A stretch of DNA of 7,443 nt from DASXTK01 sp036505485 (GTDB taxonomy: Bacteria; Actinomycetota; Acidimicrobiia; Acidimicrobiales; VFJN01). The stretch lies in assembly GCA_036505485.1 (NCBI GenBank), contig DASXTK010000084.1, forward strand, positions 1 to 7,443, written 5' to 3'. Numbering within the stretch: the first letter of the stretch is position 1; every line of letters starts with the position of its first letter. Made by a program: the position numbers and the translations under genes. Shown one piece after another: positions 1 to 5,355 of this stretch. The notes under the pieces are model-generated. The model was not told the DNA's origin, did no database searches, and saw nothing but the letters and a program-made list of their open reading frames with translations.

Positions 1-1
1 G

Positions 2-448
2 CGGGGCGCGGAACGGCTCGACGAGCGCGGCAACCGGCGCATGCTGCTGGCCTTGCGGGTGGGCGATCCCAAGGACGAGGTCCTCGGCGCGTGGCTGGCC
101 AAGGAATCGGTCCGGGACGTGTACCTGGCCGACAACGTGGCGGACGCCACCACGTTGTTGGACCAGGCGATCGTCGGCTGCGCCGCCGACGACGTGCCCG
201 AGATCCAGGCGCTGGGCCGGACTCTGGCCTCCTGGCGGGCCGAGATCCTCGCCCACCACGAGACCGGGGCGAGCAACGGCCCGACCGAGGCGCTCAATCT
301 GCTGGTCAAGAAGGTCAAGCGCTGCGGGCACGGATTCAAGAACTTCGAGCACTACCGGCTCCGAGTGCTCCTTCACACCGGCGGCGTCAAATGGGATGCT
401 CCACCCACCGCAGGGATCAGAGCCCGCTCTCCCCACTCAGACGCGTAG
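2..448 (+). CDS. ISL3-family transposase, C-terminal part (cut by window start)
   Basis: The frame is open from the first bases of the window and ends in TAG at 446-448, giving about 148 C-terminal residues. Visible features are the helical stretch around WLAKESVRDVYLADNV, then SNGPTEALN followed by KVKRCGHGFKNFEHYRLR and LLHTGGV. That last block is typical of the end of ISL3-type DDE transposases, and the Glu of SNGPTE is the probable third catalytic acid. The first two Asp residues and the zinc-finger/HTH N-terminus would lie left of the window. The protein would cut and paste an insertion sequence. The C-terminus looks natural rather than truncated. I could not recognise the right inverted repeat of the IS in the 53 bp between this stop and the tnpABC element, so whether the IS is intact is open. 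Confidence 0.85.
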   Translation, partial: RGAERLDERGNRRMLLALRVGDPKDEVLGAWLAKESVRDVYLADNVADATTLLDQAIVGCAADDVPEIQALGRTLASWRAEILAHHETGASNGPTEALNLLVKKVKRCGHGFKNFEHYRLRVLLHTGGVKWDAPPTAGIRARSPHSDA

Positions 449-501
449 AACCACGTATCTCATAACGCGCGGCCGGTTCGACGCGGTCGGCCATCCCCGA
501 A
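449..501. other. short non-coding spacer between the ISL3 transposase and the tnpABC element
   Basis: These 53 bp contain no gene. They should include the right end of the ISL3-type element, but no terminal inverted repeat can be identified with the left end out of view. Confidence 0.4.
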
Positions 502-507
502 GTGCCG
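502..507 (+). repeat. Left copy of flanking hexamer GTGCCG
   Basis: This copy directly abuts the left 12-bp terminal repeat and matches the hexamer at 3665-3670 in direct orientation. It is the likely crossover (coupling) sequence of the tnpABC element. Confidence 0.65.
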
Positions 508-519
508 TTATCTCCAGCC
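508..519 (+). repeat. Left terminal inverted repeat of the tnpABC element
   Basis: TTATCTCCAGCC is the exact reverse complement of 3653-3664. Beyond the 12 bp, the next inner bases keep only a partial match (a pyrimidine, then GG). It is probably a core recombinase-binding site. Confidence 0.7.
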
Positions 520-581
520 TGGGTGAGGGCGAGGGCTATGACCTGCGGCTCTGTGTCGTGGGCATGTCATCGACGGGGCGA

Positions 582-959
582 TCAGCGGCGTGCTCGTTCT
601 TCTCCGAGACGGCGGGCGAGCTGTTCGCGCAGGATGGCGTTCTCGGCGCGCAGTCTGGCGATCTCGTTTCTGGTGTCGTCGAGTCGTTGTCGGAGCGATG
701 CCGGCGTCGTCCGTTGCGGGGATGGGATCGGGGGTGCGGTGGGGCGATCTCGGCGGAGCCGGATGATCGTGTCCCGGAGGTCGGGCTGGTTGTAGAGCCA
801 CCCGCGGGAGACGGATGCGGCGCGGGCGACGGCGGTGAAGGTGAGGGGCTGGGCGCTCCGGTCGAGCGTTTCGATGGCGGCACGTGCTCGATCGACAGCG
901 AGGTCGTGGCGGACAGCGGCTGCCCGGAGCAGATGGTGGGTGTTGTCGGCGCGGGTCAT
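582..959 (-). CDS. tnpC: TnpC-like protein (DUF6262 type), third gene of the tnpABC operon
   Basis: The protein has 125 residues, the same length as TnpC of Tn554. Residues 38-66 (LTFTAVARAASVSRGWLYN and onward) form a helix-turn-helix of the kind seen in DUF6262/TnpC proteins. Residues 87-120 (LRQRLDDTRNEIARLRAEN) form a charged, Leu-spaced coiled coil, and the tail is Arg-rich. It is not a recombinase. In Tn554 the third protein influences the efficiency and orientation of insertion, and a similar accessory DNA-binding role is inferred. The ATG at 957-959 overlaps the TGA of tnpB by 4 bp (ATGA), so translation is probably coupled and the start is secure. It is the last gene before the left end of the element, 62 bp away. 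Confidence 0.85.
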   Translation of the reverse strand: MTRADNTHHLLRAAAVRHDLAVDRARAAIETLDRSAQPLTFTAVARAASVSRGWLYNQPDLRDTIIRLRRDRPTAPPIPSPQRTTPASLRQRLDDTRNEIARLRAENAILREQLARRLGEERARR

Positions 960-2416
960 CGCTGGCCGTCCTGGATAGCTTCGAGGGCGGGGATGATCCG
1001 CTCGAGGCTGTCCTGGACCTGCTGGAGATTCTCGGCGAGGCGGAACTGGCCGTTGGCTTCGGCCCGGGCGATGAGCCGCCGGTTGGTGTCGGCCTGGCTG
1101 CGGTGGATATCGAGGAACTCCGGGGTGGTCTGGAAGTCGGGGCAGGTGAGGCAGGCGTTGGGGTGTGGGCAGTTCTGCTGGGGCGGCCGCCCGCAGTAGC
1201 CATTTGGCAGGCTGTCGCGGATGCGGGCGAGGTTGTGCTTGACCCACTCGGCATCCGCGGTGAGGGCGTCGGAGTCGTAGTCGAGATGCTGGCCGTCGGT
1301 GTTGACCCGTTGGGCGCAGTAGCGTTCGAAGGCGTCCCGGACGGTGTGGTCATGGATCTGGGCGTAGCGGGCGGTCATGCGGGGGCTGGCGTGGCCCAGG
1401 AGCTTCTGGATGACGTGCTGGGGCACGCCAGCGTTGATGAGCCGGGTGCCGACGGTGTGGCGGAACTGGTGGGCGTGCACGCGCACCGGCTGGCCAGCCT
1501 CGTCGCGCACGTCGATGGCCTTCTGCCAGTTGCCGAGCTGATGGGACAACGAGCCGTGCGCGTAGGGCTTGGTGCCGTCGGCGTTGAGCTCGATGCCGGG
1601 GAACAACCACGGCGAGCCGGCGGGCCAGCGTTCGAGCACATGTGCTTGTTGAGCGCGGATGGTCGCCGCCGCTTTCGCGCTCAGGGGGATGAGCTGCTCG
1701 GCACCGACTTTGGTGTTGTCGAAGCGCAAGCACGGCCAGCCCACGCTGTCCTCGATGATGGGGTTGAACGCCAGGGCGCAGGCGTCGCCGCCGCGCAGGC
1801 CGGTCTCCATCAGCAACACGACGAGGTGGCGCACAGTCGGGTTGCGCAGCCGCGCCAGGTTCGCCTCGGACTCGAGCTGGTTCATCACGAACTCGGGGAT
1901 GAACCTCGGGAGCTGGTCAGGCGGGCGGCTCACCTCTTCTTCGTAGATGACGGCGTTGGCCGGCAGGCCGGGCAGGGTGCCGTGGCGGTGGCCCCAGTCG
2001 AGGAGGACCTTCACGAAGGTGAGCGTGTGGTGACGCGTGTTGGTCGACCACCTGCCGGTGGCGGCGATCCAGGCCAGGAACTCCTCGAGGAGCTCCCGGG
2101 TGACGCCGGTGAAGCCACCGACCTCTGGATGCCCCGACAGGAAGAGCGAGAAGCGTGCAAGGGACTGCGCGCCGGAGTCGATCGTGGTGAACGAGTAGCC
2201 GGCGGCCAGGCGGAACCGGGACCACCGCTTGATCGCCTCGCGCAGCCACGGCTGGCCGATGACACCGAAGCGGGCGGTGTTGCGGCCCCGGCGGGCGGGC
2301 ACGCCGAGCCGGGCCGCATCCCAGGTGTCCTTGGTGTACTCGGCGTCGACCTCACCGGCGCCGGCGAGGACCTCCGGTCGTGCCCGCAGGTGCCGGGCCG
2401 CGCCGGCCGCGGTCAC
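956..2416 (-). CDS. tnpB: TnpB-like tyrosine recombinase with C-terminal Cys cluster
   Basis: The protein has 486 residues from a GTG whose GTGA overlaps the tnpA stop. Residues 25-145 (AEYTKDTWDAARLGV, QPWLREAIKRWSRFRLAAG) match the core-binding part of actinobacterial TnpB-type recombinases. The catalytic domain shows Arg208 (ETGLRGGDA), Lys236, His316 and Arg319 (HQFRH), His342 (LLGH) and nucleophile Tyr351 (MTARYAQIHD), so the active site is complete. Behind it, Cys408, Cys416, Cys422 and Cys425 (C-x7-C-x5-C-x2-C) suggest a zinc-binding knuckle, followed by a helical tail. The frame stays open far upstream, but there it is only antisense to nothing and in a shifted frame of tnpA, so I start at 2416. 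Compared with TnpB of Tn554 (about 630 aa) the N-terminal region is about 140 residues shorter. This is either a lineage trait or an old deletion. Confidence 0.88.
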   Translation of the reverse strand: MTAAGAARHLRARPEVLAGAGEVDAEYTKDTWDAARLGVPARRGRNTARFGVIGQPWLREAIKRWSRFRLAAGYSFTTIDSGAQSLARFSLFLSGHPEVGGFTGVTRELLEEFLAWIAATGRWSTNTRHHTLTFVKVLLDWGHRHGTLPGLPANAVIYEEEVSRPPDQLPRFIPEFVMNQLESEANLARLRNPTVRHLVVLLMETGLRGGDACALAFNPIIEDSVGWPCLRFDNTKVGAEQLIPLSAKAAATIRAQQAHVLERWPAGSPWLFPGIELNADGTKPYAHGSLSHQLGNWQKAIDVRDEAGQPVRVHAHQFRHTVGTRLINAGVPQHVIQKLLGHASPRMTARYAQIHDHTVRDAFERYCAQRVNTDGQHLDYDSDALTADAEWVKHNLARIRDSLPNGYCGRPPQQNCPHPNACLTCPDFQTTPEFLDIHRSQADTNRRLIARAEANGQFRLAENLQQVQDSLERIIPALEAIQDGQR

Positions 2417-3486
2417 GACCTCGACTCCTCGCGCTGCCACACGCCGGCGCGCTGCAAGGCGTCGCGCACGTCTTCGACCTCGAGGTGCACGTAGGTCTGG
2501 CTCGTCGTGGTCGAGGACCGGTGCGTGAGCAGCCGGGCCACCACCTCGATGGCCACGCCGGAGCGGACGAGCTCGGTGGCGTGGGTGTGGCGCAGCATGT
2601 GAAGCGTGAACTCCACACCGGTGCGGGCCCGGACGCGGGCGACGAGGTCGTGCACCGCCGAGTAGGTCGTCGGCGCGCCGATGCGGCCCGACCACAGGTT
2701 GACGAACACGTAGTCGGAGTCGACGTCGCCGTACTCGCCGTGCATGTAGTCCGAGTAGGCACGCACCAACCCGGCGGTGACGGGAAGCACCGCCGGCACA
2801 GCCAGCTTGGCTCGGGCGCCGTTGGCGTTGTCGGACCGGGGAACGATGTGCACCTCCTTGGCCCGGCTCACGAAATCGGCGTGCCGCAGCCCGAGGGCCT
2901 GGCCGACGCGCATGCCGGTCTCGGCGAGCAACGCCAGCAGGAAGCGGTCGCGGGCACGCTCGGGGGCGGCGAGGACCGCGACCAGTTCCTCGGGGCGCAG
3001 CGTCTGGGGCGCACGCCGGGGCACGGCGAGCTTGACCGGCCGAGTCGGGACCGGCCGACCCTTGGTGACGTGATGCAGCAACGGCTTGTAGGAGCCGCGA
3101 CCCACGCGGCGCCACGTCACCAGCCCGGCCGCCACATCGACGCCGGAGCGAGCGTGGTGCTCGTAGAGGCCGAACACCGCGGCCAGGTGACGGTTCACCG
3201 TGGCCGCCGAGCGCATGGCGTCGCCGGCGTCGAGCACGACGACGTTGTCGGCCGGTGCCCGCAGCCACGACACGAACCGGGCGACGTCGTCGACGTCGAT
3301 GTCGGCCCAGCCCCGTTCGATGCGGTCGAGGAACTCGAACCACAGCTTCAAGCTCGTCGCATAAGCCCGCTGGGTGTTGGGTGATCGCTCCAGTGCGGCG
3401 AGGTAGGCCAGGTAGGACTCGACGGGCTCCAGCGGGTCGCCGTCGCCGCCAAGAACCGTCCACGACACCGCCCCGGTCACCGGCAT
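2413..3486 (-). CDS. tnpA: TnpA-like tyrosine recombinase, first gene of the tnpABC operon
   Basis: The protein has 357 residues, close to TnpA of Tn554 (about 361). Residues 20-110 form the SAM-like core-binding domain (YLAYLAALERSPNTQRAYATSL). The catalytic domain from about 160 carries Arg193 (ETGMRVGQALGL), probable Lys227, His296 and Arg299 (HMLRHTHAT), His322 (LLTHRSSTTT) and nucleophile Tyr332 (SQTYVHL), so the active site looks intact. With TnpB it should cut and join the two element ends. The frame is open to an ATG at 3552. The ATG at 3486 is preferred because a promoter and a LexA-like operator lie between 3525 and 3568, which would place the longer start upstream of transcription. 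In-frame GTG codons just before 3486 are alternatives, and no strong ribosome binding site decides between them. Confidence 0.87.
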   Translation of the reverse strand: MPVTGAVSWTVLGGDGDPLEPVESYLAYLAALERSPNTQRAYATSLKLWFEFLDRIERGWADIDVDDVARFVSWLRAPADNVVVLDAGDAMRSAATVNRHLAAVFGLYEHHARSGVDVAAGLVTWRRVGRGSYKPLLHHVTKGRPVPTRPVKLAVPRRAPQTLRPEELVAVLAAPERARDRFLLALLAETGMRVGQALGLRHADFVSRAKEVHIVPRSDNANGARAKLAVPAVLPVTAGLVRAYSDYMHGEYGDVDSDYVFVNLWSGRIGAPTTYSAVHDLVARVRARTGVEFTLHMLRHTHATELVRSGVAIEVVARLLTHRSSTTTSQTYVHLEVEDVRDALQRAGVWQREESRS

Positions 3487-3524
3487 CACCACCCGCTGCA
3501 CGATCACCGCACACGACCAAGAGA

Positions 3525-3538
3525 CAAACACATGTTCG
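3525..3538 (-). promoter_or_regulatory. LexA/SOS-box-like operator of tnpABC
   Basis: The minus strand reads CGAACATGTGTTTG, an inverted repeat with one mismatch. It fits the Gram-positive/actinobacterial LexA pattern of CGAAC and GTTYG around four bases. It begins one base after the predicted -10 box and covers the predicted transcription start, the expected position for repression. LexA control of the element is inferred from this. Confidence 0.6.
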
Positions 3539-3539
3539 C

Positions 3540-3568
3540 ATACTGAGGACATGCACCCGCGACGTCAA
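3540..3568 (-). promoter_or_regulatory. Predicted tnpABC promoter
   Basis: On the minus strand a -35 box TTGACG (3568-3563) and a -10-like CAGTAT (3545-3540) are separated by 17 bp. This predicts a start near 3533 and a leader of about 47 nt before the ATG at 3486. The -35 is strong and the -10 is weak, which is common for a repressor-controlled promoter. Confidence 0.5.
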
Positions 3569-3652
3569 GTGCGTCGAGGACAGCACCTCAGAGAACGCGT
3601 CCTCCACGAAGCTCCAAGCCCCCGTCGGCTACATCGAAGACACCCGAATCCG

Positions 3653-3664
3653 GGCTGGAGATAA
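3653..3664 (+). repeat. Right terminal inverted repeat of the tnpABC element
   Basis: GGCTGGAGATAA is the exact reverse complement of 508-519. It lies about 85 bp upstream of the tnpA -35 box and is followed directly by the hexamer GTGCCG. Confidence 0.7.
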
Positions 3665-3670
3665 GTGCCG
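3665..3670 (+). repeat. Right copy of flanking hexamer GTGCCG
   Basis: This is identical and in direct orientation to 502-507. It is the probable 6-bp crossover sequence or target duplication of the tnpABC element. Confidence 0.65.
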
Positions 3671-3888
3671 GTGGGGGACGGGGCGACGATCGCGGACTTC
3701 GCGTGCTCGCCGCGCCGTCGGGCGGGAAGTGTTCCTCCCACGGACGTTGGTGCCGTCCTCTTGTGGCTAACACTGTGGCTATGGAATCGACCGAGACTGA
3801 ACGTGGGTGAAGAGTTTCGGACACGAAGTGCCTGGTCAGCCGACGTATCCGAACAGCGGCGAACGGGGGCGGCTTGCCACGCCGAGAA
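3671..3888. other. Gene-poor flank between the tnpABC element and the tRNA tail
   Basis: No intact gene is convincing here. A plus-strand frame that is open across the restored pre-insertion site ends at TGA 3808-3810 with residues PLVANTVAMESTETERG, 78 bp before the tRNA tail. It could be the last piece of a former integrase gene, but there is no catalytic motif to prove it. The rest shows no recognisable signal. Confidence 0.3.
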
Positions 3889-3930
3889 CTCTTAATCCGC
3901 GGGTTCAGGGTTCGAGTCCCTGGGGGCGTA
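3889..3930 (+). other. 3' half of tRNA-Lys(CTT): attachment-site scar
   Basis: The order is anticodon loop CTCTTAA (CTT at 3891-3893), 3' anticodon stem TCCGC, variable loop GGGTT, T-stem CAGGG, T-loop TTCGAGT, closing CCCTG, seven acceptor bases GGGGCGT and discriminator A3930. The bases before the loop (GAGAA) cannot pair with TCCGC, and no D-arm or 5' acceptor strand is present, so this is not a working tRNA. Tyrosine-integrase islands that enter the 3' end of a tRNA gene leave exactly such a partial copy at the far end. Its polarity places the island to the left and the older chromosome to the right. Confidence 0.75.
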
Positions 3931-3932
3931 CT

Positions 3933-3946
3933 TGAACGAATGTTCG
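3933..3946. promoter_or_regulatory. Second GAAC-N4-GTTC palindrome (possible LexA box or small hairpin)
   Basis: TGAACGAATGTTCG lies two bases after the tRNA tail. Its halves GAAC and GTTC with a 4-bp gap fit the LexA pattern. The same bases can fold into a short stem extended by G-T pairs, so it may instead be a weak terminator of the original tRNA. No gene start is close enough to make regulation obvious. Confidence 0.3.
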
Positions 3947-4152
3947 GGTCAGGCGGCACTTTCCCACCTTGAGTGACGGGGTGGATCAGGCCCAGAATGC
4001 GCGACCAGGTCGCGTATCCGCTTGAGCGTCCGAACACTGCCTGTTCGCTGCGGCTGGTCACCTCCTGTTGTGGGTCTGTCATTGATGCATACGCGCGCTC
4101 GATCACCGCAGACGCGACCATCCATTCGCTTTTTTGCACTTCCTCGGCGTTT
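3947..4152. other. Intergenic region after the attachment site
   Basis: I see no supportable gene on either strand in these about 200 bp. The only structure is a perfect inverted repeat, CGAACA and TGTTCG at 4031-4047 with a 5-bp gap, of unknown meaning. Confidence 0.35.
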
Positions 4153-4158
4153 TAGCCT
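4153..4158 (+). promoter_or_regulatory. Predicted -10 box of a leaderless DUF3024 transcript
   Basis: TAGCCT (TANNNT type) lies six bases before the GTG at 4165, so the predicted transcription start coincides with the start codon. There is no Shine-Dalgarno sequence, and the TAG itself closes the reading frame upstream. Confidence 0.4.
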
Positions 4159-4164
4159 GGCCCG

Positions 4165-4515
4165 GTGCCAGCCCGGTCCGCCATCCCCGACACCGCCCTC
4201 GCTGCGATCCGTAGGTACTGCGACGACAAGATCCCGGTCCAGCACCAACACCAACTGCGGGTCGAATGCGACGTCAGCGGCAAGAGCATCACCATCTATG
4301 AGTGCCGACCGCCCTGGCGCCCGGACCTCGGCCCGGAATGGACCCGCCAGCCCGTCGCCCAACTGCGCTACGACCCCGACGACCACCACTGGCGGCTGTA
4401 CGGCGCCGACCGCAATGGCCGCTGGCATCGTTACGACATGGCTGAGCCGACGGCACGGCTCGACGAATTGCTCACGGAGATCGACCGGGATCCCACCGGC
4501 ATCCTCTGGGGCTAG
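4165..4515 (+). CDS. DUF3024 family protein
   Basis: The protein has 116 residues and is cytosolic, with no signal peptide or membrane segment. Recognisable DUF3024 features are KSITIYECRPPWRPD (residues 40-54), VAQLRYDPDDHHWRLYG (64-80) and the conserved DRNGRWHRY (82-90), followed by a short helix and the closing ILWG. The family's biochemical role is unknown to me; members are small, single-domain proteins found widely in bacteria. The start is constrained: an in-frame TAG lies at 4153-4155, so GTG 4165 is the first possible start. No ribosome binding site is seen and the gene is probably read from a leaderless mRNA. It is monocistronic and converges on the PIN-toxin gene, with 25 bp between the two stops. 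Confidence 0.85.
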   Translation: MPARSAIPDTALAAIRRYCDDKIPVQHQHQLRVECDVSGKSITIYECRPPWRPDLGPEWTRQPVAQLRYDPDDHHWRLYGADRNGRWHRYDMAEPTARLDELLTEIDRDPTGILWG

Positions 4516-4540
4516 GTCGGCGACCGGCCACCATCGTGAA

Positions 4541-4948
4541 CTAACTCAAGACCCGGTAGTCGACTCCGAGGTCCGCGGCGCCCTCCCGCAGCAGTGGAGT
4601 GTCCGCCGTGACGGCCACGCTCCCACCGATCAGCACCGCGACGGCAAGCGTCTCAGCGTTGATCATGTTGAGGGCGCGCCGAACGGGAAGCTCGAGCATG
4701 ACGGGGACCGTCACGCGATGGTGAATCAAACCGATGTTCGGCGGGAGGTCGCGGAGCGCCACGAGTACCTGACTTCGGATGCCAGGCTCCAGCGCACTCA
4801 AGAGCCTCGATAACGACCCACTACCTGATCCGGCGGTGACCGCCCGACCCAGGCGGTAATAGGCGCAACCGGTGGTGTAAAGATCGCCCGCCTCCAGCTC
4901 CCGCGTGAGTGGCAGCGGGGCGGTTCCGGCAAGCACGTTGAAGAGCAA
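4541..4948 (-). CDS. PIN-domain (VapC-like) toxin, start uncertain
   Basis: This ORF has 135 residues from a TTG at 4948. The C-terminal half has the order expected of a PIN ribonuclease: NAETLAVAVLIGGSVAVTADTPLLREGAADLGVDYRVL (in pieces, residues 96-134), with Glu98 and the Asp of TADTPLL as probable metal ligands. The earlier block DLYTTGCAYYRLGRAV is shared with some VapC-like proteins. PIN toxins cleave RNA. The expected first acidic residue is not after the TTG but just before it, where the same frame reads RFDDRLLFNVLAG. That frame is open back to 5017 with no ATG, GTG or TTG, so either an unusual start (CTG 5011 is one option) or a one-base lesion must be considered. It lies downstream of the antitoxin in the same direction. 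Confidence 0.65.
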   Translation of the reverse strand: MLFNVLAGTAPLPLTRELEAGDLYTTGCAYYRLGRAVTAGSGSGSLSRLLSALEPGIRSQVLVALRDLPPNIGLIHHRVTVPVMLELPVRRALNMINAETLAVAVLIGGSVAVTADTPLLREGAADLGVDYRVLS

Positions 4949-4982
4949 GCGGTCATCGAAACGACCGGCACGAAGTGCGCTC

Positions 4983-5204
4983 CTACTGATCCGCGAGGTC
5001 CGGATCCTCAGCGGCGATCAGCGCGATCGCCGCTTCATATCCACCGCCACGGAGCCACTCCGCGATGACCTCTCGGGCCTCCGGTGGGATGGTTGGCTCG
5101 AATTTGCCCGCCCGGGCGGGGATCTCGCCCATCTCGACCGCCAGGAGACGCGCCCGCTCCACAACCGTCGCGAACTCGGGGTCGAGCGGAAACTCGGTTG
5201 CCAT
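4983..5204 (-). CDS. Probable VapB-like antitoxin partner of the PIN toxin
   Basis: The protein has 73 residues (MATEFPLDPEFATVVERAR to EDPDLADQ) and is acidic, helical and soluble. I do not recognise a named family. The call rests on size, charge and position just upstream of a PIN gene on the same strand. The middle (IPPEAREVIAEWLRGGGYEAAIALIAAE) looks like two helices that could wrap a toxin; no clear DNA-binding ribbon is visible at the N-terminus. The ATG at 5204 is chosen over an upstream in-frame start at 5267 because a TANNNT -10 box lies six bases before it and the extra 21 residues look non-coding. The gene is probably autoregulated together with the toxin, as usual for such pairs (inference). 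Confidence 0.6.
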   Translation of the reverse strand: MATEFPLDPEFATVVERARLLAVEMGEIPARAGKFEPTIPPEAREVIAEWLRGGGYEAAIALIAAEDPDLADQ

Positions 5205-5210
5205 ACCGAC

Positions 5211-5216
5211 ACGGTA
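5211..5216 (-). promoter_or_regulatory. Predicted -10 box of the antitoxin-toxin operon
   Basis: On the minus strand TACCGT (TANNNT) lies exactly six bases upstream of the ATG at 5204. This is the arrangement of a leaderless transcript starting at the A of the codon. No convincing -35 box is seen at 16-18 bp. Confidence 0.4.
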
Positions 5217-5265
5217 CCCCTGCCGGAGGTCGCAACCGCAGATCCAGACTCTGTCGTAGCGGGGC

Positions 5266-5355
5266 ATGCTCGAGATCTTCGAGGAATGGCTCCAGCAGGC
5301 CCGCTGCCCGGATTGCGCTGGGCCCTACATGTCCTGCGGCTGCAAACGTAGGTAG
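5266..5355 (+). CDS. Possible 29-residue cysteine-rich microprotein
   Basis: ATG 5266 to TAG 5353-5355 encodes MLEIFEEWLQQ, then ARCPDCAGP, then YMSCGCKRR. An amphipathic helix of about 11 residues is followed by Cys14-x2-Cys17 and Cys24-x-Cys26, a compact four-cysteine site that could hold one zinc ion, and a basic end. The gene is divergent from the antitoxin; the start codons are about 60 bp apart. The stretch GGGG just before the ATG is a poor ribosome binding site. I do not recognise the family. The spacing and clustering of the cysteines and the sensible amino-acid order argue that it is coding, but at this length chance is not excluded. Confidence 0.4.
   Translation: MLEIFEEWLQQARCPDCAGPYMSCGCKRR

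Larger units (their letters stand above)
502..3664 (-). mobile_element. Minimal Tn554-like tyrosine-recombinase element (tnpABC only)
   Basis: The element is delimited by a perfect 12-bp inverted repeat: TTATCTCCAGCC at 508-519 and GGCTGGAGATAA at 3653-3664. The identical hexamer GTGCCG lies immediately outside each end (502-507 and 3665-3670); the coordinates here include one hexamer copy. Between the ends lie only tnpA, tnpB and tnpC in a minus-strand operon, with no cargo. Tyrosine recombinases exchange strands across a 6-8 bp spacer between inverted binding sites, and the ends fit this geometry with a 6-bp spacer. Tn554 encodes proteins of about 361, 630 and 125 aa; here they are 357, 486 and 125 aa. 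The boundaries come from the sequence; mobility is inference. Confidence 0.75.

Noticed and set aside
884..2494. Long plus-strand frame antisense to tnpB and tnpC
   Set aside because: It has no protein-like motifs. It is open only because of high G+C and is opposite a gene with a full catalytic set.
2417..3607. Upstream half of the long minus-strand frame that contains tnpB
   Set aside because: Its translation here is low-complexity Arg/Ala/Pro text lying over tnpA in another frame; the recombinase similarity begins only after about 2416.
4031..4047. Perfect inverted repeat CGAACA / TGTTCG
   Set aside because: The GAAC-GTTC gap is 7 bp, not the 4 bp of LexA boxes, and no promoter or gene start is near.
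3588..4139. 183-residue minus-strand frame containing PGTRTLNPRIKS
   Set aside because: That peptide is simply the antisense reading of the tRNA tail and is seen in many false genes over tRNA attachment sites. The rest is featureless.
3949..4428. Minus-strand frame opposite the DUF3024 gene
   Set aside because: It is antisense to a gene with clear family motifs.
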